Assembly (NCBI GenBank): GCA_050944685.1 | Contig: JBMNRP010000025.1 | Coordinates: 1 to 31,131 of the forward strand | Origin: CADBRN01 sp050944685 | GTDB lineage: Bacteria > Bacillota > Clostridia > Lachnospirales > Lachnospiraceae | DNA: 31,131 nt | Direction of reading: 5' to 3' | In this document: positions 1 through 6,964 of the stretch, one piece after another | Position numbering within the stretch: the stretch's first letter is position 1 | Layout: the number at the start of each line of letters is the position of its first letter | Notes under the pieces: generated by a model | What the model saw: only the letters and a program-made list of their open reading frames with translations | Told to the model about the DNA's origin: nothing | Databases searched by the model: none | Program-made: the position numbers and the translations under genes

Positions 1-2
1 CC

Positions 3-116
3 TACACCGTCTCAGAGACAGGGATGAGCGGAGTCGACGCCTCCAACTACTCCACGACGGTAAGCGGCGACGCCTCGAACGGCTACACCTTCACCAACAC
101 CAACACTGAGACCGTC
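3..116 (+). repeat. Cna-B segment repeated at 879-992
   Basis: The segment encoding YTVSETGMSGVDASNYS to YTFTNTNTE recurs 876 bp downstream at 879-992 with only scattered, mostly silent differences. The repeat order is therefore X-end, A, A', X. The unseen upstream part probably holds more copies of this higher-order unit. Confidence 0.8.
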
Positions 117-1307
117 GACATCTCGGGGACCAAGGTCTGGGACGATGCCGACGACCAGGACGGTCTGCGGCCTGAATCGGTGACCGTCAGTCTGCTTCGG
201 AACGGCACGTCGGTTGACACGGCGACGGTAACGGCCGACTCCGCCGGCACCTGGTCCTTCTCCTTTGAAGGCCTGGCGAAGTACGACTCCGACGGGAACG
301 AATACACCTACAGCGTGGCCGAGGCGTCTGTGCCCGACGGATACACGTCGGCGGTCACCGATAACGAAGACGGCACCTTCACGATCACCAATACCCATAC
401 ACCGGAGACGACTTCTGTTTCCGGCACCAAGACCTGGGACGATTCCGACGACCAGGACGGCCTGCGTCCTGACTCCGTGACCGTCAGCCTGCTCCGGGAC
501 GGCACGGCGGTCGGCACGGCGACGGCGACAGCCGACTCCGCCGGCACCTGGTCCTTCTCTTTCGAAGACCTGGCAAAGTATGACTCCGACGGGAACGAAT
601 ATACCTACAGCGTGGCCGAGACGACCGTTCCTGATGGATACACGTCAGAGGTTACTGAAAACGAAGACGGCACCTTCACGATCACCAATACGCACACGCC
701 GGAGACGACCTCGGTTTCGGTCACGAAGGAGTGGGTCGGCCCCGCCGGCACGTCCGCGACCTTCGCCCTGTATGCCGACGATGTCGACACGGGGAAGACG
801 CTTACCCTGAGCTCGGATAACAACTGGACCGGGTCGTTCGGCAACCTTGCCAAGTACAACAACGGAAAGGAGATAGCTTATACCGTCTCAGAAACAGGGA
901 TGAGCGGGGTCGATGCCTCCAATTACTCTACGACGGTGAGCGGAGACGCCTCCAGCGGCTACACCTTCACCAACACCAACACCGAGACGGTTACAATAAA
1001 AGTTGAAAAGATATGGGAGCAATCTACTGGAAGAGAGGTGTCAACTACTTTTCGGGTCTACGGAAATGGTGAACGGACGGAAACTACTTTAAGCCCTTCA
1101 GCAACTAATGAATGGACGGCTGTTGTTGAAGGTCTTCCGAAATATGATTCGAATGGTTTGATTGAATATACCGTTGTGGAAGAAGCGGTTTACATAAATG
1201 GGTCCAATGAGAATTTTGTACTTTTTTTTGCCTGTTATCCAATCTATTCTACTTCAGAAGACACAATTACTTGTACTGCGTATAATCGTTTTAAGGGAGC
1301 AGGATAA
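3..1307 (+). CDS. Cna-B repeat surface protein, 3' part only
   Basis: The reading frame is open at the left edge, so the gene begins outside the window. The visible part is a chain of Cna B-type domains, small beta-sandwiches that form stalks in Gram-positive surface adhesins and pilins. Two near-identical 99-residue units begin with SGTK.WDD.DDQDGLRP and end in GTFTITNTHTPE. They are followed by a divergent unit (SVTKEWVGPAG to YTFTNTNTE) and a last, degenerate one (TIKVEKIWEQ to the stop). Each unit keeps the LAKYD or LPKYD motif and a Y-T/S-V-x-E strand. The protein stops at FKGAG with no LPXTG sorting motif, hydrophobic segment or basic tail, so sortase anchoring is not evident. The last 300 bases are clearly more AT-rich than the rest. 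No sortase gene is present. The surface-stalk family is clear; ligand and anchoring are unknown. Confidence 0.85.
   Translation, partial: YTVSETGMSGVDASNYSTTVSGDASNGYTFTNTNTETVDISGTKVWDDADDQDGLRPESVTVSLLRNGTSVDTATVTADSAGTWSFSFEGLAKYDSDGNEYTYSVAEASVPDGYTSAVTDNEDGTFTITNTHTPETTSVSGTKTWDDSDDQDGLRPDSVTVSLLRDGTAVGTATATADSAGTWSFSFEDLAKYDSDGNEYTYSVAETTVPDGYTSEVTENEDGTFTITNTHTPETTSVSVTKEWVGPAGTSATFALYADDVDTGKTLTLSSDNNWTGSFGNLAKYNNGKEIAYTVSETGMSGVDASNYSTTVSGDASSGYTFTNTNTETVTIKVEKIWEQSTGREVSTTFRVYGNGERTETTLSPSATNEWTAVVEGLPKYDSNGLIEYTVVEEAVYINGSNENFVLFFACYPIYSTSEDTITCTAYNRFKGAG
121..714 (+). repeat. Tandem pair of 297-bp Cna-B coding repeats
   Basis: Units 121-417 and 418-714 align along their whole length without gaps at a 297-bp period (99 codons). 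Most differences are synonymous or conservative, for example DDADDQDGLRPES against DDSDDQDGLRPDS. This indicates recent tandem duplication or ongoing homogenisation within the stalk. Confidence 0.85.
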
Positions 1308-1420
1308 AATCTGAATAATTTGAAGGGAAGGGCCAATTTATCGTAAGCAATCCGTGGAATTACAGCTTTCAAGGAATGAGCTGCATCCCGTCATCAGATA
1401 ATTGAGAAGATATTACTGTT

Positions 1421-1452
1421 CTGCCGTCAGATTCAATTGAATCTGACGGCAG
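1421..1452. terminator. Perfect 32-bp palindrome, likely bidirectional terminator
   Basis: CTGCCGTCAGATTCAA is followed immediately by its exact reverse complement, giving a hairpin of up to 16 bp. It lies between the convergent Cna-B gene and the FMN reductase gene. The flanks are moderately T-rich on both sides rather than clean U-tracts. Position and symmetry fit a shared terminator. Confidence 0.7.
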
Positions 1453-1465
1453 TGTTATACATTAT

Positions 1466-1990
1466 TTACAGCGATGCTCCCAGCATTTTCGCTTCCTTCC
1501 GTTTCGCATCGGATTTATTCTCAGATCCGTGTGCAGTGACAATTCCTGCATCCTCCAGACCAAGATAGCTGATAAAGTCTTCATGAAAGGAATAGACCGC
1601 TCCTTCATAAACCCGGTCCGCCCCGGAACTCAGCAGCATTGCAATCTTGCGCAGCTTCAGTTCTCCCGGCGTTCCCGTGGCATAGAAACGGTCAATTGTA
1701 CATTTCAGCTGACCGCTGAAGCCGTGATAGTAGATGGGCGAAGCAAGAACGAGAACGTCTGCCTGCTGAAGAAGCGGGTAAATTTTCTGCATATCATCAT
1801 TCTGCACACATTTGCCATCGCCCCGGGTATGGCAGTATTCGCAGCCAAGGCAGCCATGAATATTCAGTCTGGCAACGTCGGCTTCCGTAACTTCATGCCC
1901 TTTGGAAACGGCTCCTTCCCTGAAGGCGTCAATCAGTGCTTTGGTATTTCCGTTCGGTCTTGGACTTCCATTTAGTATCAGTATTTTCAT
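1466..1990 (-). CDS. Iron-sulfur-flavoprotein-like NADPH-dependent FMN reductase
   Basis: This is a 174-residue flavodoxin-fold protein of the NADPH-dependent FMN reductase family. The FMN phosphate loop is NGSPRPNGNT (residues 7-16), and the SPIYYHG segment (84-90) is the second flavin-contacting loop. Four cysteines, C47-x2-C50-x2-C53-x7-C61, form a compact motif like that of iron-sulfur flavoproteins (Isf), which bind a 4Fe-4S cluster and pass electrons to FMN; cluster binding here is inferred. I chose the ATG at 1990 because AAGGTGG lies 5 bases upstream. An in-frame GTG at 1999 falls inside that ribosome binding site. It is the last gene of the eight-gene operon, 12 bases after the 72-residue protein gene, and is cytoplasmic (no signal peptide). 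The electron partner is unknown. Confidence 0.82.
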   Translation of the reverse strand: MKILILNGSPRPNGNTKALIDAFREGAVSKGHEVTEADVARLNIHGCLGCEYCHTRGDGKCVQNDDMQKIYPLLQQADVLVLASPIYYHGFSGQLKCTIDRFYATGTPGELKLRKIAMLLSSGADRVYEGAVYSFHEDFISYLGLEDAGIVTAHGSENKSDAKRKEAKMLGASL

Positions 1991-2002
1991 GTGATCCACC
2001 TT

Positions 2003-2221
2003 TTATTGCTTTTTCAGTTCATAGAACAGGTAATCCAGACATTCCAGATGCCGGTTTTCCTTGTGAAGTCTCTCAACAATCTTTGTGCGTTTCACAGTCA
2101 GGTCATGCTGCCAGGACTCACGGTCTCCGCTGTTCATATAGGTCATGAACCGGTCCGCTTTTGCTTTGGTATATCCGGCGTCCAGCAGATTCTGATAGAT
2201 TTCTTCCGGTGTTCTGCTCAT
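2003..2221 (-). CDS. Small conserved-looking protein of unknown function (72 aa)
   Basis: I do not recognise this protein. It is 72 residues, hydrophilic and predicted helical, rich in charged residues, with one cysteine and no signal peptide. It begins MSRTPEEIYQNLLDAGYT and ends YLFYELKKQ. The ATG at 2221 has AAGGA 8 bases upstream; a longer frame upstream would overlap the dehydrogenase gene and begins with an improbable poly-basic stretch. It sits 13 bases after the iron-type dehydrogenase gene and 12 before the FMN reductase gene, so it is almost surely co-transcribed. A role as a small partner or regulator of the neighbouring redox enzymes is only a guess from position. Confidence 0.7.
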   Translation of the reverse strand: MSRTPEEIYQNLLDAGYTKAKADRFMTYMNSGDRESWQHDLTVKRTKIVERLHKENRHLECLDYLFYELKKQ

Positions 2222-2234
2222 ATCGTGGTTCCTT

Positions 2235-3404
2235 TCAGAGACTTTTTTTGAAGATCTCTGCGATCTCTTTTTCATCCAGAACCTTGTAACCGCCTTTCAG
2301 GATAATGGTTCCTTTCACGAGGTCATGGATCATGCTTTCATTGGCTCCAAGATCTGTGATGTTCATGACAAGGCCAAGTTCCTTCATCCATTGTTCCATC
2401 GCGGCCAGACCGGCTTCCGCAATCTCGGTATCGCTCTTTCCTTCCGGATTTACATCCCATACGGTTTCGGCAAACCGTACGAACTTCTTCAGGCCGTACG
2501 GCATGATGTAACGGTAGTACGGCATAGAAACCGCTGCGAGTGTCATGCCGTGCGTTGCGTTTGTCAGCGCACCGACAGCCTGCCCCAGCATATGAACCAT
2601 CCAGTCGGTGGTCTTTCCTTTTTCAATGAGTGTGTTGAGCGCCCAGGTTGCCGTCCACATCAGATTGGAGCGGGCTTCGTAGTTCTGCGGATCTTTGTTG
2701 GCGATGCGGCTTGAGTGAATGACCGAGCGCATCAGTCCTTCGGCGATATAATCACTCGTATTGTCATCCTCGCCGGAAAAATACTGTTCGCAGATATGAT
2801 TGAAAATATCGTAGATTCCGGAAACCATCTGGTAATGCGGAAGGGTCATTGTATAGCGGGGATTCAGGATGGAAAAGCGCGGCATGATCTTTTCATCTTT
2901 GAAGACATGTCCGATCTTGAGCTTCTGATCCGGGTTGGTGATCACGGCCCCGGCATTCATCTCCGAGCCGGTGCCAACCATGGTCAGAACAGCGCCGACA
3001 GGAAGCGTTTCACATTCCGGCTCCTCAAACTTCAGGTAGTACTTTTCCCAGGGATCGCCGTCATAATTGACGGATACGGAAAGTGCCTTGGAATAATCGA
3101 TGACGGAACCGCCGCCGACGGCAAGAATGAAATCTGCCCCGGCCTCTCTTGCGATCTGTATTCCTTCTTTGAGCTTTGCAACAGTTGGATTCGGCATGAC
3201 GCCGGAAATCTCTGTCACAGTCTTTCCCGACTCTCTGAGCACTTTCGTGATATCATCGTAGATGCCATTTTTCCGGATGGATCCGCCGCCGTAGACCAGA
3301 ACAACATGGTCTCCGTATTTATTAAGTTCTTTCGGCAGCTGTTCCAGGGAGTGCTCTCCGAAATAAAGTTTTGTGGGGTTGCAGTAAGAAAAATCTCCAA
3401 GCAT
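2235..3404 (-). CDS. Iron-containing alcohol dehydrogenase (YqhD/BdhA-like)
   Basis: A 389-residue group III dehydrogenase that likely reduces aldehydes to alcohols with NAD(P)H in the cytoplasm. The cofactor motif GGGS is at 97-100 and GTGSE at 144-148. The four usual metal ligands are present: D199 and H203 (GIYDIFNHICE), H271 (MVHMLG) and H285 (NATHGMT). The pattern resembles the butanol-dehydrogenase/YqhD branch more than the other two dehydrogenases in this window. The ATG at 3404 follows GGAGG by 8 bases, while an upstream in-frame ATG at 3419 overlaps that GGAGG. It lies 27 bases after the SDR gene in the eight-gene operon. Substrate is not readable; general aldehyde reduction is likely. 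Confidence 0.92.
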   Translation of the reverse strand: MLGDFSYCNPTKLYFGEHSLEQLPKELNKYGDHVVLVYGGGSIRKNGIYDDITKVLRESGKTVTEISGVMPNPTVAKLKEGIQIAREAGADFILAVGGGSVIDYSKALSVSVNYDGDPWEKYYLKFEEPECETLPVGAVLTMVGTGSEMNAGAVITNPDQKLKIGHVFKDEKIMPRFSILNPRYTMTLPHYQMVSGIYDIFNHICEQYFSGEDDNTSDYIAEGLMRSVIHSSRIANKDPQNYEARSNLMWTATWALNTLIEKGKTTDWMVHMLGQAVGALTNATHGMTLAAVSMPYYRYIMPYGLKKFVRFAETVWDVNPEGKSDTEIAEAGLAAMEQWMKELGLVMNITDLGANESMIHDLVKGTIILKGGYKVLDEKEIAEIFKKSL

Positions 3405-3431
3405 ATTTATTTCCTCCATTTATATTGAAAA

Positions 3432-4202
3432 TCATAAGAATGCGCCATTGCAGACTTGAATGACCTGGCCTTTTACATGACGGCCCATCTTGCTCGCAAG
3501 ATAGAGGCAGGCATAGGCCTGATCGATCGGGTCACATTCAGGACCGGGAAAATACACATAATGACCGCTGTACTGCAGCATTTTAGCGCCGCCGGGCTGT
3601 TTTCCGGCCTTATTTGCGAGATGCGCGGGTGTGATTGTGGAACCCGGAGCAACGGCGTTACAACGGATGTTTGTATCGATCAGACGCATCGCAACATTTT
3701 TGGTCAGCGTGTTGAGCGCACCTTTCGTCGAAGTATAGGTCGCACCGCAGAAGGGTCTTGTCGCATTGACGGAAGAAATGTTGATGATACAGCCGTCGTT
3801 TTTTGGAAGAAAAATCTTCAGAGCTTCACGGATGTAGCGCATCGGGCCTCCCAGGTTCGTATTCATGACCATCATCATCCATTCGTCATCTGTCTCATCA
3901 ATCATTTTCTGTTCTCCGATGCCGGCATTGTTGATCAGAATGTCGACATCACCGAATTCTTTTATTGCGGTTTCAAAAACCTTCCTCGTGTCCTCTGTCG
4001 AACAGACGTCGGCGACGACACCGACGGCGCGCTGCCCTTTGCTGCGAATCCCGTTAACGACTTCATTCAGTTTATCTTCATGTCTCGCCGTCAAAACAAC
4101 GGATGCGCCTTCGTCTGCAAAGAGTTCTGCCATGGTCTGTCCCATTCCATAGCTCGCACCGGTAATGATCGCTACTTTATTTTTCAGCATCTGCTGTTCC
4201 AT
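3432..4202 (-). CDS. SDR-family oxidoreductase
   Basis: A 256-residue classical short-chain dehydrogenase/reductase. It has the Rossmann motif TGASYGMG (14-21), NNAG (91-94), the catalytic Ser in NISSVNA (141-147), and Tyr156-x3-Lys160 (YTSTK). The ATG at 4202 has GGAG 10 bases upstream; a second ATG at 4190 is possible. Between the PG motif and the C-terminus it carries an insert (about 190-225) rich in Gly and aromatic residues that would cover the substrate pocket. It is the fifth operon gene, between the flavodoxin lipoprotein and the iron-type dehydrogenase. It probably acts on a hydroxy or keto compound also handled by its neighbours, but the substrate is unknown. Confidence 0.92.
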   Translation of the reverse strand: MEQQMLKNKVAIITGASYGMGQTMAELFADEGASVVLTARHEDKLNEVVNGIRSKGQRAVGVVADVCSTEDTRKVFETAIKEFGDVDILINNAGIGEQKMIDETDDEWMMMVMNTNLGGPMRYIREALKIFLPKNDGCIINISSVNATRPFCGATYTSTKGALNTLTKNVAMRLIDTNIRCNAVAPGSTITPAHLANKAGKQPGGAKMLQYSGHYVYFPGPECDPIDQAYACLYLASKMGRHVKGQVIQVCNGAFL

Positions 4203-4243
4203 AACCTTGCTGCTCCTTTCTTTTTACATCATTAAATTCGTTA

Positions 4244-5398
4244 TCATTCAGTGGAGAAGGTGATCTGTACGCTGCCATTTCCCACAGCATCCGCTAAGCC
4301 GTCTGGATCAGTGATATGGCCGATTCTTGTATAGCTGTAGCTGGTGGAAAAACTGTCGTAGAAGAGGACAAGGCAGTCATCGCCGTAGAGCATCAGATCA
4401 CCCGCCTGAATATTTCCGACAGACTCCGCATCAGAGGGCAGGGATACATCATAAGCATACTTTTCATTACCGTTCAGCTCCTGCATCTGAAGGGTCAGCG
4501 GAAGCTTTTCCCGGAATGCCGCGGCTGTTTCGTTATCTTCCAGTTCGGCTGAATAAGTCTGATCGTTAATCTGAATTTGTATGGTCTGTTTTTCTGTCAT
4601 GTTTTTCTCCTGCTCCGGAGCATATTCGGTTTTCAGATCTGCCGCAGCGGAGCGAACCTTTTCTTCTGATCCGGATGTACTGCTCTCTGGAACGGTGATG
4701 CTTTCTATAACGTCTGCATCCGGTTCCGCCTCCTGGATTCTCCTGATGGTATCGGCAAAGCCGCTTCCGCCGCTGGTGGTAAAGCAGCAGACGGTTTTGC
4801 CGGATAAGTCATAATCTTCCAGAAAAGATACGATCGGCGCCGGAAGAGTATAATGCCAGATCGGATAGACGAGATAGATCAGATCATAGGACGAGAGATC
4901 TATCGGATTAATCAGAACCGGATGCACGCCGTCCGAATCCTGACCTTCGCCCACATCGACGGTCTGATCATAGTCCACCGGATAGGTGTACATCGTTTGA
5001 ATGGGATAAAGATCCCCGCCGGTCTCATCTGAAATCCATTCCGCCATCTGCTGTGCATTTCCGAGTGCGGTATCATCATCCTGGATATCAAGACTTGCGG
5101 AGGATACGGCGTCCACACCGGTAAGAGAAGTATTCGTGGACCGGGAGAAATAGGCAACCAGAATATTTCCGGCGCTCCCGGAGGTGATTCCCGCATCCTC
5201 TGCCTCTGCGGGCGTGTAGTCCGCATAACGGGTATAGTTTTCGATTTCATCTCCGGTATCTTCTTCAGAAGAAGCCGGACTGCCGGAACCGGCGGCTGTG
5301 GAAGCGGTGCTGCTGATGGCATCATTTGACGAACTTCCGCATCCGGCAAGAAGAACGGCTGTCAGGATTCCTGTGATGAATACTTCTTTTCGTTTCAT
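4244..5398 (-). CDS. Lipoprotein fusing a flavodoxin domain to a cyclophilin-like domain
   Basis: A 384-residue predicted lipoprotein. The signal peptide is MKRKEVFITGILTAVLLAGC, with lipobox LAGC and lipidated Cys20. A Ser/Ala/Gly-rich linker runs to about residue 75. A flavodoxin-like domain (about 78-255) starts NILVAYFSRSTNT and continues ALGNAQQMAEWI, YLVYPIWHY and FTTSGGSGF. A cyclophilin-like beta-barrel domain of the bacterial type (about 271-383) follows, beginning TIQIQIND. In flavodoxins with an insertion after the first strand, the phosphate loop is normally GNT; here it is GNA. The ATG at 5398 has AAGGG 9 bases upstream; the ATG at 5407 abuts that site. It is followed 41 bases later by the SDR gene. 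Outer-face flavin binding is inferred and not proven; the domain could be a flavin-free scaffold. Confidence 0.85.
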   Translation of the reverse strand: MKRKEVFITGILTAVLLAGCGSSSNDAISSTASTAAGSGSPASSEEDTGDEIENYTRYADYTPAEAEDAGITSGSAGNILVAYFSRSTNTSLTGVDAVSSASLDIQDDDTALGNAQQMAEWISDETGGDLYPIQTMYTYPVDYDQTVDVGEGQDSDGVHPVLINPIDLSSYDLIYLVYPIWHYTLPAPIVSFLEDYDLSGKTVCCFTTSGGSGFADTIRRIQEAEPDADVIESITVPESSTSGSEEKVRSAAADLKTEYAPEQEKNMTEKQTIQIQINDQTYSAELEDNETAAAFREKLPLTLQMQELNGNEKYAYDVSLPSDAESVGNIQAGDLMLYGDDCLVLFYDSFSTSYSYTRIGHITDPDGLADAVGNGSVQITFSTE

Positions 5399-5416
5399 CT
5401 GTATCATCCCTTCTTT

Positions 5417-6004
5417 TTATTCTGCTAACTCTACGGTGACGTCATAACTTCCGTCCAGCGCATTGATATCTGCGATCGGGGACGTGATGACACCGATATT
5501 GACCTGATATCCGTACTGTTCCGATTCTTCTTCATCTTTGAAAAGAATTGTGAAATACGGAGCGTCGATGGCATAGTCGATATCACCGTTCAGCCAGCCG
5601 TAATGAACTTCATTCTCGTTGTAGGGGAGTTCCTCCGTTACACCGCAGAAATCATGCGAATACCGGCTCATATGAACCGTGTAGGGAAGCTTGGAAATCA
5701 ATGCTTTTGCGGTGTCGCTGTCATTCAGGACGCCGGTGATCACGGCATCTTCCCCGAAACGGATATTGACCTTCGTACCGTTCTCCGGCGGAATTCTTGT
5801 TGCGATTGTTTTATCTTCGGTCTGCATCTGTGCTCCGTCTGATGCGACACGTTTTGTTGTTTCCGTCACGTTTTCATCCTCCTCATTTGAAATAGCGGTC
5901 TGTTCGGAAGCAGTCTCTCCGGCTGAACCTGTGGCTGCAGTGCTGCCGCATGCGGTCAGAACCAGGGAAATCAGAACGGCTGCCGCCGCTTTCTTTATCT
6001 TCAT
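5417..6004 (-). CDS. Cyclophilin-like domain lipoprotein
   Basis: A 195-residue predicted lipoprotein. MKIKKAAAAVLISLVLTAC is a short signal peptide with lipobox LTAC and lipidated Cys19. An acidic, Thr-rich linker leads to a single cyclophilin-like domain (about 77-194) that runs TKVNIRFGED, then LISKLPYTVHMSRYSHDFCG, GWLNGDIDYAIDAP and YFTILFKDEEE. It resembles the C-terminal domain of the next gene's product, suggesting duplication or fusion. GAAAGGAG precedes the ATG. Gaps to both neighbours are 18 bases. Members of this fold are not known to be good prolyl isomerases, and the function is unassigned. With its neighbour it may form a surface complex (inference). Confidence 0.82.
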   Translation of the reverse strand: MKIKKAAAAVLISLVLTACGSTAATGSAGETASEQTAISNEEDENVTETTKRVASDGAQMQTEDKTIATRIPPENGTKVNIRFGEDAVITGVLNDSDTAKALISKLPYTVHMSRYSHDFCGVTEELPYNENEVHYGWLNGDIDYAIDAPYFTILFKDEEESEQYGYQVNIGVITSPIADINALDGSYDVTVELAE

Positions 6005-6022
6005 GAATCTCTTTCTCCTTTC

Positions 6023-6964
6023 TCAGGCTTCAGCAGGCATGTGCTGAGCCAGAAAGCCTTTGATATACTGCAGAGCATCTTCAAACGGCTGGCCATAGAA
6101 CCCGTGCCCGCCGCCGCTGATCGTATGAAATTCGGCATCGCTGTAGACTTCGGCTGCCCGTTCTCCATAGGAAATATCCACAAGGGCATCGCTGTCCCCG
6201 TGCAGGATCAGGACCGGCCCCTGGTAAGCCGAAATGTGTTCATAGGGATCATAGTCCCAGACATCTTCGGCATAGCTCTTTCCCAGGGTGATCCATCCGC
6301 CCCACTGTCCGAAGGTATCAGGCACCTCATCCAGCGAAGAAAACCGTTCATGTACATCATCGTAGATGACAAAGGCCGGATACATGAGGATCAGAGCGCT
6401 GACGGTATCGGTGTTTTCAGCTGCTGTCACGGCACTGACGAAGCCGCCCTGGCTGCCGCCGAGCAGAGCAATGTGATCAGAATCCGCAAAATCCCAGTCT
6501 CTGGCTGCCTCAAGCACACTTTCCAGATCGCTTGTCTCCGTCATGACGGACATTTCCGCTGAACTTCCATCACTCTGGTTTTCTGTTCCATTGGCACTGC
6601 CGCCGCAGAAATCAAATACGTAGACGGCGTAGCCGCAGGCGGCCAGATGTTCCGCATAGGGAATGCCGGTTGTGTGATTTTCCCCAAGTTCATGCGCAAA
6701 AATGACAAGCGGATGCTGCGAACGGCCGTCATCCGGAATATAGGCGATTCCGTAGATCTGTCCGCCGTCATGGCGCACCCAGGTTTCCCGGGTGCTGTAG
6801 GAAAAAGATTCGCTTAATGTTCTAACGGCTGGTGAGGATGTGGCGGATACCGCAGCTGCTGAGACTGAAGCGGAAGCTGTTTCTTCCGCTTCCGGACTGC
6901 CGCATCCCCACAGGCTGACAGCTGATAGTGCCATACAGATCAACAGGACAATTCCTTTCTTCAC
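6023..6964 (-). CDS. Lipoprotein alpha/beta hydrolase (esterase-like)
   Basis: A 313-residue predicted lipoprotein. MKKGIVLLICMALSAVSLWG precedes lipidated Cys21 (lipobox SLWGC). A low-complexity Ser/Ala linker follows to about residue 48. The hydrolase domain (about 60-308) has the oxyanion region FAHELGENHT (89-98), nucleophile elbow GGSQGG with Ser171, acid Asp257 or Asp259 (HGDSDALV) and His287 (GGGHGFYG). The arrangement matches dienelactone-hydrolase or feruloyl-esterase-like enzymes, so hydrolysis of an ester outside the membrane is plausible. Its ATG overlaps the stop of the upstream hydrolase gene by four bases (ATGA), implying translational coupling. The substrate is unknown. Confidence 0.87.
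   Translation of the reverse strand: MKKGIVLLICMALSAVSLWGCGSPEAEETASASVSAAAVSATSSPAVRTLSESFSYSTRETWVRHDGGQIYGIAYIPDDGRSQHPLVIFAHELGENHTTGIPYAEHLAACGYAVYVFDFCGGSANGTENQSDGSSAEMSVMTETSDLESVLEAARDWDFADSDHIALLGGSQGGFVSAVTAAENTDTVSALILMYPAFVIYDDVHERFSSLDEVPDTFGQWGGWITLGKSYAEDVWDYDPYEHISAYQGPVLILHGDSDALVDISYGERAAEVYSDAEFHTISGGGHGFYGQPFEDALQYIKGFLAQHMPAEA

Noticed and set aside
121..714. Repeats considered as a CRISPR or other non-coding array
   Set aside because: Units are 297 bp, in frame, and encode Cna-B domains; there are no short repeats with unique spacers.
1988..1999. GTG at 1999 as the FMN reductase start
   Set aside because: It lies within the AAGGTGG ribosome binding site of the ATG at 1990, where the family's conserved MKILILNGSP begins.
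2715..3428. Long plus-strand open frame opposite the first iron-type dehydrogenase gene
   Set aside because: It is an antisense shadow of a gene with intact catalytic motifs and has no ribosome binding site or recognisable domain. The plus frames at 2325-2714, 3456-4235 and 6928-7989 fail for the same reasons.
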